A stretch of DNA of 61,566 nucleotides from Paenibacillus tyrphae (GCF_000722545.1 NZ_JNVM01000032.1:1-61566); one strand, 5' to 3'; counted from the stretch's first letter, positions 16,484 to 25,926 are shown. Program-made: numbers and translations. Notes: generated by a model from the letters alone, not told the origin.

Positions 16484-18451
16484 TTATTTATTTTCCTCTT
16501 TGTCGCCATCCGATTCGTTTTTCTCGAAATCAAGCTTGTTGGCTTCGGATTCTTGATGCTGCCCCTGGATGTTCACTTTCACATCATCCGGCTTCACTTC
16601 CCCGTCTTCTTTCACGGGTCCGAGCTTGCCGGTCTCGATCAGCTCGCGAATCTGTTCCTTCTCCAGCGTTTCTTTCTCGATCAACGTTTCAGCTATCAAG
16701 CGCACTTGGTCGCTATACTTGGTCAAAATGTCTTTGGCCCGGTCATAGCAGGCGCGCATAATCGATTGCATCTCTTGGTCGATCTCGTAAGCGATAGCAT
16801 CGCTGTAGTTCTGTTCGTGTCCGATATCGCGGCCCAAGAATACTTGACCCTGCGTTGCCCCGAACTGCATCGGACCGAGCTTGTCACTCATTCCGTACTC
16901 CATAATCATGCGGCGTACGATGCCTGTGGCTCGTTGGAAGTCGCTGTAAGCCCCCGTTCCGATTTGACCGATGAACAGTTCCTCGGAGACGCGTCCTGCA
17001 AGAAGTCCGGTGACTTTGTCAAGCAGCTCATTCTTTGTCTGCATCATCCGGTCTTCGCCTTCCTTCGGCAGCATCATGACGTAACCACCAGCGCGGCCGC
17101 GCGGAATGATCGTTACCTTGTGCACAACGTCAGCGTCCTCGACATGAACACCGACAATCGTATGGCCGGCTTCGTGGAAAGCGACCATTCTTTTCTCGCG
17201 ATCGCTGATGACGCGGCTCTTCTTCTGCGTTCCGACAATCACGCGGTCGAACGCCTCGTCGATCTCGTCCATCGAAATGTCTTTCCGGTTGCGGCGGGCT
17301 GCAATAAGCGCCGCTTCGTTCAACAGGTTTTCAAGGTCCGCACCGGTAAATCCGGTTGTGTAACGGGAAAGCTGATCCAGCTTCACATCTTTAGCCAGCG
17401 GCTTGTTGCGTGCATGCACCTTCAGCACCGCTTCGCGGCCTTTCACATCCGGACGGTCAACGGTAATTTGACGGTCGAAGCGTCCCGGACGCAGCAAGGC
17501 AGGGTCCAAAATGTCCGGACGGTTCGTTGCGGCCACGATGATGATTCCTTCGTTGGCGCCAAAGCCGTCCATCTCAACCAGCAACTGGTTGAGCGTCTGC
17601 TCGCGCTCGTCGTGCCCGCCGCCTAATCCGGCGCCGCGCTGACGGCCGACAGCATCGATTTCATCTATAAATATGATACAAGGGGCGTTTTTCTTAGCAT
17701 TTTCGAACAAATCGCGTACACGGGAAGCACCGACACCTACGAACATTTCCACGAAGTCGGAACCGCTGATACTAAAGAACGGCACACCGGCTTCACCGGC
17801 TACGGCTCTGGCAAGCAGCGTTTTACCGGTACCCGGAGGACCGACCAACAGAACCCCTTTCGGGATACGGGCGCCTACGGCTGCGAATTTGCGCGGGTCT
17901 TTCAAAAATTCGACCACTTCAACCAGCTCTTGCTTCTCCTCATCGGCTCCGGCAACGTCCTCGAACGTTACGCGCTTCTTCTCTTCATTATAGAGCCTTG
18001 CCCGGCTTTTGCCGAAGTTCATGACTTTTCCGCCGCCACCCTGCGCCTGATTCAACAGGAAGAAAAACAGGATGAAGATGATCACAAACGGGATAATGGA
18101 GGTAAGGAAGCTGATCCAAACATTGTCCCCTTCCATTTTCTCGATGTAAACGTTCCCTTGGGGAATGTCGCTGTTTTCGATCAAACGGAAGATTTGCGGG
18201 TCATAAGGCGCACGAGATTCGAAATTTTTCTTATCCGTAGAAGCGTTCTTATATTTCCCCCGAACCAGATACGTTTGAGCATCGTATTTTACGATGATGG
18301 ATTCGACATTCTTTTCGACTAAGGCCACGCGGAGCTTATCGTAGCTGATGGTGTCTTTCTGTTCATTCTGTGTACTGATAAAATGAACGATTCCGACGGT
18401 GACCAAAAAAATGAGCAGATAAAAGCCTGTATTGCGAATAATGCGATTCAT
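16484..18451 (-). CDS. ftsH: ATP-dependent zinc metalloprotease FtsH
   Basis: Membrane-anchored AAA+ protease for quality control of membrane and some soluble proteins. The 655 residues contain two membrane segments (about 7-24 and 108-130), Walker A GPPGTGKT near 205-212, Walker B IIFIDEIDA, the SRH arginines, and the zinc motif HEAGH. The tail is acidic and hydrophilic. SD AGGAGG is 6 bases from the ATG. It is syntenic with B. subtilis ftsH after hprT. Confidence 0.98.
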   Translation of the reverse strand: MNRIIRNTGFYLLIFLVTVGIVHFISTQNEQKDTISYDKLRVALVEKNVESIIVKYDAQTYLVRGKYKNASTDKKNFESRAPYDPQIFRLIENSDIPQGNVYIEKMEGDNVWISFLTSIIPFVIIFILFFFLLNQAQGGGGKVMNFGKSRARLYNEEKKRVTFEDVAGADEEKQELVEVVEFLKDPRKFAAVGARIPKGVLLVGPPGTGKTLLARAVAGEAGVPFFSISGSDFVEMFVGVGASRVRDLFENAKKNAPCIIFIDEIDAVGRQRGAGLGGGHDEREQTLNQLLVEMDGFGANEGIIIVAATNRPDILDPALLRPGRFDRQITVDRPDVKGREAVLKVHARNKPLAKDVKLDQLSRYTTGFTGADLENLLNEAALIAARRNRKDISMDEIDEAFDRVIVGTQKKSRVISDREKRMVAFHEAGHTIVGVHVEDADVVHKVTIIPRGRAGGYVMMLPKEGEDRMMQTKNELLDKVTGLLAGRVSEELFIGQIGTGAYSDFQRATGIVRRMIMEYGMSDKLGPMQFGATQGQVFLGRDIGHEQNYSDAIAYEIDQEMQSIMRACYDRAKDILTKYSDQVRLIAETLIEKETLEKEQIRELIETGKLGPVKEDGEVKPDDVKVNIQGQHQESEANKLDFEKNESDGDKEENK

Positions 18452-18521
18452 CCCCTACCTCCTCTCAACAACGGCAACTTTGTATATTGTACCACAGCAA
18501 GTCTTGGCATCTCAAGAAATG

Positions 18522-19061
18522 CTATTGGGAGTAAACTTCGGGCTTCAGCACGCCGACATACGGCAGGTTCCGGTATTTCTCCGCATAGTCCAAGCCGTAT
18601 CCCACCACGAACGCGTCCGGGATCACGAAGCCTTTATAGTCTGCGTCCAACTCTGCCGATCTACGCGCCGGTTTGTCGAATAACGCGGCGACGGTAATGG
18701 AAAGGGCGTTGCGGCGTTCCAGCACGTCGATCAAATAGCTCAGCGTCAAGCCGCTGTCGATAATGTCCTCGACGATCACAATGTGGCGTCCCTCTACGGA
18801 AATATCGAGGTCCTTAATGATTTTGACCACACCCGACGATTTCGTCGATGCGCCATAGCTGGATACGGCCATGAAATCGAGCTCAAGCGGAATCGTAATC
18901 TGCTTGACCAAATCGGCCATAAAGATGAACGCGCCCTTCAGTACGCAAATGACCAACGGGTTGCGTCCTTCGAAATCGCGGCTGATCTGCTCGCCCATTT
19001 CTTTGATTTTGTCTTGAATTTGCTGCTCGCTGTACAGTACTTCTTGAATGTCGTTTTGCAA
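18522..19061 (-). CDS. hprT: Hypoxanthine-guanine phosphoribosyltransferase
   Basis: Salvages hypoxanthine and guanine with PRPP. The PRPP-binding loop is VIVEDIIDSGLTL, and VCVLKGAFIFMADL is also conserved. The start is taken as TTG at 19061, seven bases after GGGAGG; this gives 179 residues and aligns with the B. subtilis N-terminus. An ATG at 19097 would add 12 residues lying inside tilS, with no SD. Confidence 0.95.
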   Translation of the reverse strand: MQNDIQEVLYSEQQIQDKIKEMGEQISRDFEGRNPLVICVLKGAFIFMADLVKQITIPLELDFMAVSSYGASTKSSGVVKIIKDLDISVEGRHIVIVEDIIDSGLTLSYLIDVLERRNALSITVAALFDKPARRSAELDADYKGFVIPDAFVVGYGLDYAEKYRNLPYVGVLKPEVYSQ

Positions 19062-19077
19062 GAGAGGTCCTCCCACT

Positions 19078-20511
19078 TTAATAAAAATCTTTGCCATGAA
19101 TTTCCACTTGAATATGTAGCATTCGCTTCGTTCGACCGGTTATCGAAGCGGCCGAAGACCGCCGAACGCCCGGTAGCCAAAGCACGCTGCCGCCGGCGTC
19201 CGCAAGGATCGGAATCGTCTCGCGCAAGGTAGGAGGCACTTTCGCATCGATGAACATATCTTTTACCTTTTTCGTCCCGTTTAGTCCGAGCGGCTTCATC
19301 CGGTCTCCCGGAAGGCGGCTTCGGACCGTGAGAGGCATGGCAAGTTCCTCCGCATCGAAACAGGCGGTCCAGGCATCGGTACATTCTGGGTGCTCCTCTT
19401 CGCTGTCCAAGAGGCGGAGCTTGAGGCGGACTCCCGTCTCGGGAATCGCAAGCTCCGTCTGGCCTTCGCGCAGCATGTACGCGTAAGGGAGAGGTCGTAA
19501 CACCATAGTATGAACCGCAATACGATCATATTCCCTGCTGAGCGCGATGTTCTGCCCGATTTCCAATCGAAAATTGGACGGTCGTTCACGCAGAACAGCC
19601 GTCCGAAATTGTTCGACTTTCAGGAAATCCATGGAATCCGGGTCGGAAGCAAGATAATTTAATATTAGTTTAATCAACCGCCTTTGTAAAGCAACATGTA
19701 CCCCTGTATACCATTTTGCGGAAAAGCTGTAACAAGCGTTTTTTCGGGTTACGTGCCGCTCGCAGATCCGCCGGACTTCCCGGTCCATAAAATCGTCTTC
19801 TCCGGCCATCGTCTCCGCCAGCCGGTTCAACGCCGCGGGCAGCTGTTCGTTATAGCGGGACAGAAAGGGGAGCACATCCATTCGCACCTGATTGCGAACG
19901 TACTTTCTCTCCAAATTGCTGCTGTCCGTACAATACGGCAGCCCCTCCGCTTCGCAGTACCGGATAATATCCGCTTTGTATATACGCAGCAAGGGACGTA
20001 TGAGTTCCAAACCATTTTCTACCATTCTGCGCACCGGAATGCCCGACAATCCCGAAGGCCCCGTTCCGCGCAGCAGCCGCATCAGCACCGTCTCCGCCTG
20101 ATCGTCCGCATGGTGGGCGAGCGCGATTCGCCGCGAACCCGTTCGCCTCGCCACGTCGAACAAAAACTCGTACCGCTTGTCCCGGGCGGCGGCTTGGGGG
20201 TTCCGACCCGTTTCTTCTATAATACGGGGCATGTCGATGAAGATCGTTTCCACAGGAAGGCCCCATCGCTCGGCGAGGGACTTCACCAGCTCCGCCTCCC
20301 GGTCCGCTTCGGCGCCCCGGAAGCCGTGATTCACATGAGCGACGGTAAGCCGGAAACGATAACGGCCGGATAACGCAAAAAGGAGGTGCAGCAGCCCGAC
20401 GGAATCGGGTCCGCCCGATACCGCCACGACCACGCCGTCCCCCGGTTCGATCAACGCTTCGTCTTGTATAAAGCGCTCCACTTGCAAAGATAATGTTTCC
20501 GCCGTCTCCAT
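19078..20511 (-). CDS. tilS: tRNA(Ile)-lysidine synthase
   Basis: Modifies C34 of tRNA-Ile(CAU) to lysidine so that it reads AUA codons; essential in most bacteria. The 477-residue protein has the PP-loop VAVSGGPDSVGLLH (29-42), the N-type ATPase core with HADDQAETVLMR, and the C-terminal TilS domains (LPGDRMKPLG). In B. subtilis TilS and HprT interact and act on ftsH transcription; the tilS-hprT-ftsH order is retained. Confidence 0.96.
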   Translation of the reverse strand: METAETLSLQVERFIQDEALIEPGDGVVVAVSGGPDSVGLLHLLFALSGRYRFRLTVAHVNHGFRGAEADREAELVKSLAERWGLPVETIFIDMPRIIEETGRNPQAAARDKRYEFLFDVARRTGSRRIALAHHADDQAETVLMRLLRGTGPSGLSGIPVRRMVENGLELIRPLLRIYKADIIRYCEAEGLPYCTDSSNLERKYVRNQVRMDVLPFLSRYNEQLPAALNRLAETMAGEDDFMDREVRRICERHVTRKNACYSFSAKWYTGVHVALQRRLIKLILNYLASDPDSMDFLKVEQFRTAVLRERPSNFRLEIGQNIALSREYDRIAVHTMVLRPLPYAYMLREGQTELAIPETGVRLKLRLLDSEEEHPECTDAWTACFDAEELAMPLTVRSRLPGDRMKPLGLNGTKKVKDMFIDAKVPPTLRETIPILADAGGSVLWLPGVRRSSAASITGRTKRMLHIQVEIHGKDFY

Positions 20512-20594
20512 GAATGAACAACCTCTCGTCTGACGAACCTTCTCGTTTGACTATTACCCGATCCGGGCCGTCTTGAATTGCCTTTGTCTGCATT

Positions 20595-21518
20595 TTATTG
20601 CAATACGAAATAAATGGCCGCGCCGAACATCAGCAAAGAAGCGGCGAAGCACAGCTTGATCCAGCCCCCTTTAACCGGCTTCTTGCGCACCGGGCGGTAA
20701 GCCGAGCCGCGGGCGCGCCAGTCGGCCAGCGCTTGCTTGGAGCTCGTGTAGCGGCCCGTCAGCGCTTTGCGCAGCACCGGAGCCGACGGCGCGAGCAGCG
20801 CATTGCCCTTCAGCATATCGAGCAGCCACTCGACGTTGCGGTTCTGGGGCAGCAGCGAATTCACAGAGTGAAACCGGCGTTCCCGGTCCGTCACGCTTAG
20901 CACCAGTACCGCGAAGGCGAACAGATCGTACGCGTCGTCCGCCATCCGTGTACCGGCATTCCAGAAGCCGCGGTCGTACACCTCCGTAAACTGTTTTACC
21001 GCGCGTCCTTTGGCCGTTACGCCGCCGAAATCGATCAAGGCCACGTCGCCATAGCCCGATATGATCATATTCTCGGCCTTCAAGTCACCGAAGACGAAGC
21101 CGCTCGCATGCAGCTCGGACAGCTTCCGCAGCAGGTTCAACCCGATGAGATGAATCCAATCGCTGCCGTACTGCTTCATGTATTCCGTCAAGGACTTTCC
21201 TTTGATATACTTTGTGACGCAAAAAGGATAATCCGTGCCTTCCCATGAAAAATCGTCGACATCAATCAACGTCTGCTGAAACGATGTGGACGATTGGGAC
21301 AACGCCTTCAGCGCATTGACCTCGGACTGATGGTCCACGGCGTCGAAGCCGACCTTAAGCGCGTAATACCGCTTCCCCCGGGAGACCAGATATACTTTGC
21401 CGTTGGCTCCTTCGCCAAGCAGCCGCTCCACACGGTACGCGTTATGATTCCATTTGCCGTTTACGAGGGTTCCCGCCGAAAAAGCGGGCCTAAACGACGT
21501 AGTCACCGAATATCCCAT
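20595..21518 (-). CDS. yabT: YabT-like serine/threonine protein kinase
   Basis: A Hanks-type kinase that in B. subtilis is septum-localised, DNA-activated and acts during sporulation (RecA is one substrate). The 307 residues have the glycine loop GEGANGKVY (34-42), the VAIK-type lysine in YYALKVG, catalytic FGDLKAEN (Asp retained, HRD His-Arg replaced by Phe-Gly), DFGG and a single C-terminal membrane helix near 285-305. The replaced HRD may alter activity. It overlaps yabS by 29 bases. Confidence 0.9.
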   Translation of the reverse strand: MGYSVTTSFRPAFSAGTLVNGKWNHNAYRVERLLGEGANGKVYLVSRGKRYYALKVGFDAVDHQSEVNALKALSQSSTSFQQTLIDVDDFSWEGTDYPFCVTKYIKGKSLTEYMKQYGSDWIHLIGLNLLRKLSELHASGFVFGDLKAENMIISGYGDVALIDFGGVTAKGRAVKQFTEVYDRGFWNAGTRMADDAYDLFAFAVLVLSVTDRERRFHSVNSLLPQNRNVEWLLDMLKGNALLAPSAPVLRKALTGRYTSSKQALADWRARGSAYRPVRKKPVKGGWIKLCFAASLLMFGAAIYFVLQ

Positions 21519-22269
21519 CCTCGCTTGATCTCATGCGGCTGTCGGCCGTCGGCCGATCCCCCGCTGCATTATGCTTGCTTCTATATGTATCATCGGCCGA
21601 GCCGTTCATAAATTCAACGACTTTGAGCAGCGCCGGTCCTGTCGGCGTCGTACCCTTCATGTTTAATTTATAAAACAACCGGTTCAAATTTGCAAGGTCG
21701 CGGGTCCAGCCGAAGTCCATCTCGACCTCCTGATCGCCCGATACGTTACCCGGAAAATGAAAAACGGACAGCAGACTCTCGCCCATTCTCGATTGCAGGC
21801 TGAGCTGCAGATCGTAGATCGCTTCCTTGACGGCCGGCAGCTTCGGCTTCATGCTGGCGCTGGCGTCGATCAGCAAAGCGACCTTCAGATCCGCCGTTTC
21901 CGTCAAATCGTCAATGACCCGCACCACTTCGGACCGCTGCTCCGGCGGCAAAGCTTCCAGCTTCGTCGTCTGGCCCAGAATGCTCCGCAGCTCTTGCCCG
22001 ACCACCTGTTGAATCGATTGGACGACTGTTTTACGCGTCATCATCTGCATCGTCTGCGAAAGCTGCGACGGCTGCACGGTCCGGCTCATGCCGCCACCCG
22101 CTGCGGCAATCTCGTCAATCTCGGAAGCGCCTAGCTCGCCGATCTCGCCAGCGTCGAGCACCCCGATGACGTGAACGATAATACCATTCGTTTTCGCTTC
22201 GGCCGCCGCGACGACCGGGCTAATTCCGACATTGGAGCAGCCGTCGGTCATAAGTATGATCTGCTTCAT
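21490..22269 (-). CDS. yabS: YabS-like VWA-domain protein
   Basis: A 259-residue protein with von Willebrand factor A features: LMTDGCSN at 6-13 and a full MIDAS-like LLIDASASM near 147-155, suggesting two metal-dependent adhesion half-domains. It is syntenic with B. subtilis yabS, a sigma-E-expressed gene paired with yabT; its role is unknown. SD GGGAGG precedes the ATG. Confidence 0.85.
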   Translation of the reverse strand: MKQIILMTDGCSNVGISPVVAAAEAKTNGIIVHVIGVLDAGEIGELGASEIDEIAAAGGGMSRTVQPSQLSQTMQMMTRKTVVQSIQQVVGQELRSILGQTTKLEALPPEQRSEVVRVIDDLTETADLKVALLIDASASMKPKLPAVKEAIYDLQLSLQSRMGESLLSVFHFPGNVSGDQEVEMDFGWTRDLANLNRLFYKLNMKGTTPTGPALLKVVEFMNGSADDTYRSKHNAAGDRPTADSRMRSSEDGIFGDYVV

Positions 22270-22362
22270 CTGTTCATCCTCCCATCTATCTATTACCCAG
22301 TTTTTCCAGTTGGGAGAATTCTAAACTTGCCCTCCAGTGTGACATTTCGAACAATGCAGAAA

Positions 22363-22404
22363 CAAAAAAATCCGACCTCGCTTAAGGAGTAAGCGGATCG
22401 GATT
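22363..22404 (-). terminator. radC-like gene terminator
   Basis: Long stem AATCCGATCCGCTTA with TAAGCGAGGTCGGATT on the minus strand followed by TTTTTTT. It begins at the stop codon of the radC-like gene, so translation and termination overlap. Confidence 0.88.
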
Positions 22405-22880
22405 CATTTTTCAGGTTCAGACTGGCCCCTGTTCAGCAATCCTTGCTCAGCCATGCTGCAATACTTCCCATCGCCTGTAATAATATGGTCGAGCACTTCG
22501 ATCATCATCAGATTGCCGGCTTCGACAATCCTCTGCGTGATTTCGATATCCTCCTCGCTTGGCATCGGATCGCCGGAAGGGTGGTTATGGAACAGCACGA
22601 TACTGGCTGCATTGTTCAAAATGGCCGCTTTGAAAACTTCCCTTGGATGAATTAGCACTGCATTCAACGTGCCGATGGCGAGGACATGAATACCCGCCAC
22701 AACATTGCGTGAGTCCAGCGTCAGAATGCCAAACTTCTCAACCGCTTCGTTATTCAAATCGAGAACGGTCTGAATAATCTGGTTTGCATCTTCCGGAGAG
22801 CTTATTTTTTTACTATTCAAATGATATAACCCACTTTTTTCTTTGACTTGCTTAACCGAATAGAAGTTTATTCTTTCCAT
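22404..22880 (-). CDS. RadC-family JAB/JAMM domain protein
   Basis: A 158-residue RadC-type protein (MPN+/JAMM fold), starting at ATG 22880 with SD AAAGGAG. The metal motif HNHPSGDPMPSEED is intact. It lacks the N-terminal helix-hairpin-helix of chromosomal RadC. Such short RadC proteins occur widely, often on mobile or genomic-island DNA; the function is unsettled and the historical DNA-repair role is disputed. It has its own terminator and sits between spoIIE and yabS, where B. subtilis has no such gene. Confidence 0.85.
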   Translation of the reverse strand: MERINFYSVKQVKEKSGLYHLNSKKISSPEDANQIIQTVLDLNNEAVEKFGILTLDSRNVVAGIHVLAIGTLNAVLIHPREVFKAAILNNAASIVLFHNHPSGDPMPSEEDIEITQRIVEAGNLMMIEVLDHIITGDGKYCSMAEQGLLNRGQSEPEK

Positions 22881-22912
22881 CTTCAGGCTCCTTTCGGAAT
22901 CCAACCTACCTT

Positions 22913-22942
22913 ATTGTACTGGATTCCACACCCTTCCAGCAA
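22913..22942 (-). promoter_or_regulatory. Possible promoter for the radC-like gene
   Basis: The minus strand has TACAAT (22918-22913) with TTGCTG 18 bp upstream (22942-22937). The -10 is good and the -35 poor; it lies 33 bases before the start codon. Confidence 0.4.
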
Positions 22943-22973
22943 ACTCCTATCGGTTTATAAATTTTATGTATCC

Positions 22974-23014
22974 GTAACAGCCGCAGCTCCCCCTGTTACT
23001 GCGGCTGATTTTGC
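22974..23014 (-). terminator. Hairpin after spoIIE
   Basis: CAGCCGCAG pairs with CTGCGGCTG around an 11-base loop, and GTAACAG/CTGTTAC offers a competing pairing in the same segment. There is no T-run on the minus strand, so it may be a weak terminator or an mRNA-stabilising 3' hairpin. Confidence 0.5.
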
Positions 23015-23033
23015 ACCCGCTTTCATACCCGCA

Positions 23034-25529
23034 TTAACTTACCGTCTTCGGACGATCCACACGCTGCATGCCGGGCCAACGGAACGTAGCCCACTCCGGC
23101 TGGAACTTCACGATCCGCGCGACGACTACCGTCATATCGTCATAAATGTCCCCATGATGATACCGCACCACCCTTTCCAATAAAATGTCGGCAAAATCCT
23201 GCGGGCTGTCCGCCTCGATCTCGCTGATCATCCGTTTCATCCACAGCTCCTTATTCACCGCATGGCCCGGCGCGTCGTAGATGCCGTCCGTCATCATGAT
23301 CAATATATCGTCATGCCGCAAAGGCACGCTGACCAGATCGACGTCAATGTCGTGCACGATCCCTACGGGCAAATTGTTGGCGGTTACCGGGATTACCTCA
23401 TCTCCTCTCTTGATAAAGCTAGGCGTCGAGCCGATCTTCAGAAAGGTGGTCTGCGCGTTGTACAAGTCGACAAGTGCCACATCGACCGTCGCAAACATCT
23501 CGTCCGACGAGCGCAGCATCAGCACCGAATTGACGGATTTGATCGCCAGCTTCTCGTCCATGCCGGATTGCAGCAGCTGCTGCAAAATCGACAGCGCCGT
23601 GCTGCTCTCTGCCCGGGCACGCTCGCCATTGCCCATGCCGTCGCTCAGCGCAACCGCAAACTTGCCGTTGCCAAGCTCCACGGTACTGAAGCTGTCGCCC
23701 GACAGCAAATCGCCTCCTTTGGCCGCTGCGGCCACCCCGGTTTCCACCTCGTATTCCTTCGCCGAACCGAACAGCACCGTGCTGTAGCCTTCCTTCCGCT
23801 CCATCGCCTGCTCGTTCTTGACGGCAATGTTCTCCCCGACAATTTCGGAAAGCAGCGGCGCGATGATTTTGCGGCATTCGTCAAAGCCTCTCGTATATTG
23901 ATGAACGATTTCGATCTCGACATTGCCTTCGTCCAAGCTGATGACATCGATGCTATGTATGGAGAGCCCCAGCTCTTCCAGCGCGCTGCGGATCTGCTCT
24001 TCCTGCATGAAGAGCTCCTGTCCTTCCCGTTTAATTTCTTTCGCCAGGTCCTCCATCACCTGGGATACTCCGGACAATTGATCCGCTACGATCTGGCGGC
24101 TGTCGACGATCTGCTTCTTCCAATGCTGATCGTGCTTGTACAATTGATACTGCTGCTTCATCACCTCCAAGACTTGATCCGGCTTAATGCACTGCTTCTT
24201 CCACTGCGGCCGGACATCCTTGCGCGACATATTTTCTCGAAGCTCCACCTCCGTCATCATATCGGTCATAAATTTATAGGTCTGATAAAACTTGCCGTCC
24301 CAGCACTGCTTCTTCTTCCAGCAGTTCGTGCACGACTTCTCCGCCACCGAATTCATGAAATGGCCGACTTCCTCCTCCTTGCGCGCCGGCTGCGCATCGA
24401 CGGTCACCTGCTTGAAGCTGCGGGAGAGCTGCTTGAACACCTCGGAAAACTGCTCGACGCGGCTCGCGGTCACATCCCGCACCCGCTTGGCGTAGTCGTG
24501 CTGCGATTTTAGATTTTCCTGCGTTCCCGGCACGTATTTGGCCAGCATCTGAATGACTCCCTTCGGCGTCATCAGGAACATCGAGACCGCGACCACCGAC
24601 TCCCATGTGGAATGAATCACCTCCGACGAATTTCCTAAATAAAAGGAAAGAATGGAAGAACCGATCAGCATGCCAAGCGCTACCGCCATTTTGTTGCCTT
24701 CACGCAGCAGCCCGGCAAGCATCCCCGCAAACGCCAGCAAGCTCATCTGATAAATGGCGCTTGCATTCGCAAGGCTTAGAATAAGCCCGGAGATAACCCC
24801 CACGGAAGCTCCGAGCGGCGCCCCGCCAACGAGCGCAAACAGCAGGATCAGGTAACGCGACATCACGTGCTCCAGCGTAACCGGCCCGATAAGCCAACCG
24901 ACGGTTCCCGTCATCACCGAAGCAAGGAGAATGATCAGACAGATAACTTCTTCGTTTTTTAAATTGAAATTTTTGCGGGTTAACGTAAACACGGGAATCG
25001 CTTGCAGGAATATATGCGTCAGAATGAGACTAAGCGTCGATTCGATGCCCGTCATCATCAGCGTATACCAGCTCAGTTCCGCAGAGGCCAAATGGGAGAA
25101 CAGCTGAACGAAAAACGTGGCGGCGAATACGATTCCCGGGGCATATGAGATGTCAGACCGCTCGAACCGCTCTACGCCTTTTTGAATCAGCAAGAAGACT
25201 AGCATCTGCGCGACCAGGTATCCCGTATGCTTCGGATCGATGGAGAACAGACTGCCCGCAGCCAGAAATACGCCGGACCAATAGAGCAGCTCCCTCCGCA
25301 AAAAATACATGACCGCGAAAAAGGCGACCGCGAACGGCGCGAGCTGATCGAGGATCATCGCCCGGCCCAGCAAAAACGCCATCAGCAGCAGCAATATCGA
25401 CCATTTCTTGGCGACGAACCACTGCACCAACCGGTTTTTCACGACCAACGCAATGATGCCTTGCTTGATCCGAAGCACCCATCCCGACGCTGCCGTTCCC
25501 ATTGCATTCATACTTTGACGTTTTTGCAT
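23034..25529 (-). CDS. spoIIE: Stage II sporulation protein E (PP2C phosphatase)
   Basis: Dephosphorylates SpoIIAA-P to release sigma-F in the forespore and helps polar septum formation with FtsZ. The 831 residues comprise an N-terminal block of about ten membrane helices (to about 335), a cysteine-bearing linker (CTNCWKKKQCW near 400), and the C-terminal PP2C domain with GGDLLSGDSF and ALSDGMGNGERA supplying metal-binding Asp. It has its own Spo0A-type promoter upstream and neighbours the tRNA-Met gene, as in B. subtilis. Confidence 0.97.
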   Translation of the reverse strand: MQKRQSMNAMGTAASGWVLRIKQGIIALVVKNRLVQWFVAKKWSILLLLMAFLLGRAMILDQLAPFAVAFFAVMYFLRRELLYWSGVFLAAGSLFSIDPKHTGYLVAQMLVFLLIQKGVERFERSDISYAPGIVFAATFFVQLFSHLASAELSWYTLMMTGIESTLSLILTHIFLQAIPVFTLTRKNFNLKNEEVICLIILLASVMTGTVGWLIGPVTLEHVMSRYLILLFALVGGAPLGASVGVISGLILSLANASAIYQMSLLAFAGMLAGLLREGNKMAVALGMLIGSSILSFYLGNSSEVIHSTWESVVAVSMFLMTPKGVIQMLAKYVPGTQENLKSQHDYAKRVRDVTASRVEQFSEVFKQLSRSFKQVTVDAQPARKEEEVGHFMNSVAEKSCTNCWKKKQCWDGKFYQTYKFMTDMMTEVELRENMSRKDVRPQWKKQCIKPDQVLEVMKQQYQLYKHDQHWKKQIVDSRQIVADQLSGVSQVMEDLAKEIKREGQELFMQEEQIRSALEELGLSIHSIDVISLDEGNVEIEIVHQYTRGFDECRKIIAPLLSEIVGENIAVKNEQAMERKEGYSTVLFGSAKEYEVETGVAAAAKGGDLLSGDSFSTVELGNGKFAVALSDGMGNGERARAESSTALSILQQLLQSGMDEKLAIKSVNSVLMLRSSDEMFATVDVALVDLYNAQTTFLKIGSTPSFIKRGDEVIPVTANNLPVGIVHDIDVDLVSVPLRHDDILIMMTDGIYDAPGHAVNKELWMKRMISEIEADSPQDFADILLERVVRYHHGDIYDDMTVVVARIVKFQPEWATFRWPGMQRVDRPKTVS

Positions 25530-25566
25530 ATTTTCATCACACCACCCATAGACTATTAGTGGTCTT

Positions 25567-25632
25567 AGTATATAAGCTGTCCATCGGAAAGTTTGTCAGA
25601 ATGCGGGGGCTGGTCCAAAGTTTTTTCCGACA
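25567..25632 (-). promoter_or_regulatory. spoIIE promoter with 21-bp spacer and 0A-like box
   Basis: The minus strand has CTGACA (25599-25594), 21 bp, TATACT (25572-25567). In B. subtilis spoIIE and spoIIG, a near-consensus -35 placed 21-22 bp from -10 is used by sigma-A only with Spo0A-P. TGTCGGA (25632-25626), one base from the TGTCGAA box, lies upstream, and GATGGACA is within the spacer. The match in architecture, not just sequence, supports the call. Confidence 0.65.
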
Positions 25633-25639
25633 AAATGAG

Positions 25640-25805
25640 TTGCTGCCGCAAATCGCCCTGAATCAGCGGATTAACAGAAAATGAAAGCGCTATCAAAAGA
25701 ATCCGGTTTCATGCACTTCACTTTATGTTCGTGACTTGTTCGCAGCGGACCTTTGTCCTTTACGTTACAACCTGTCGATTCGCCGGGGCCTCCCGAAAGA
25801 TACGA
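25640..25805. other. Gene-free stretch upstream of spoIIE
   Basis: Between the 0A-like box and the tandem terminators there is no credible coding frame and no convincing promoter or repeat. It may hold additional Spo0A contacts. Confidence 0.5.
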
Positions 25806-25838
25806 CAAAAAAAGTCCGGTCCGGTCCGACTTGTGACA
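25806..25838 (-). terminator. Second terminator after tRNA-Met
   Basis: Minus strand AAGTCGGACCGGACCGGACTT folds with one bulged base and is followed by TTTTTTTG. It backs up the terminator at 25880-25926 and shields the spoIIE promoter. Confidence 0.6.
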
Positions 25839-25879
25839 AAGTCATGGCTTTCCCGCCAACCAGGCGAAAAAACGGCAAA

Positions 25880-25926
25880 CAAAAAACCTGATCGTCTGAC
25901 GATTCTCACCGCCCGACTTCAGGTTT
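25880..25926 (-). terminator. tRNA-Met terminator
   Basis: AACCTGA/TCAGGTT outer stem with an inner CGTCAGACG hairpin, followed by TTTTTTG on the minus strand, 23 bases after the tRNA 3' end. Confidence 0.8.
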
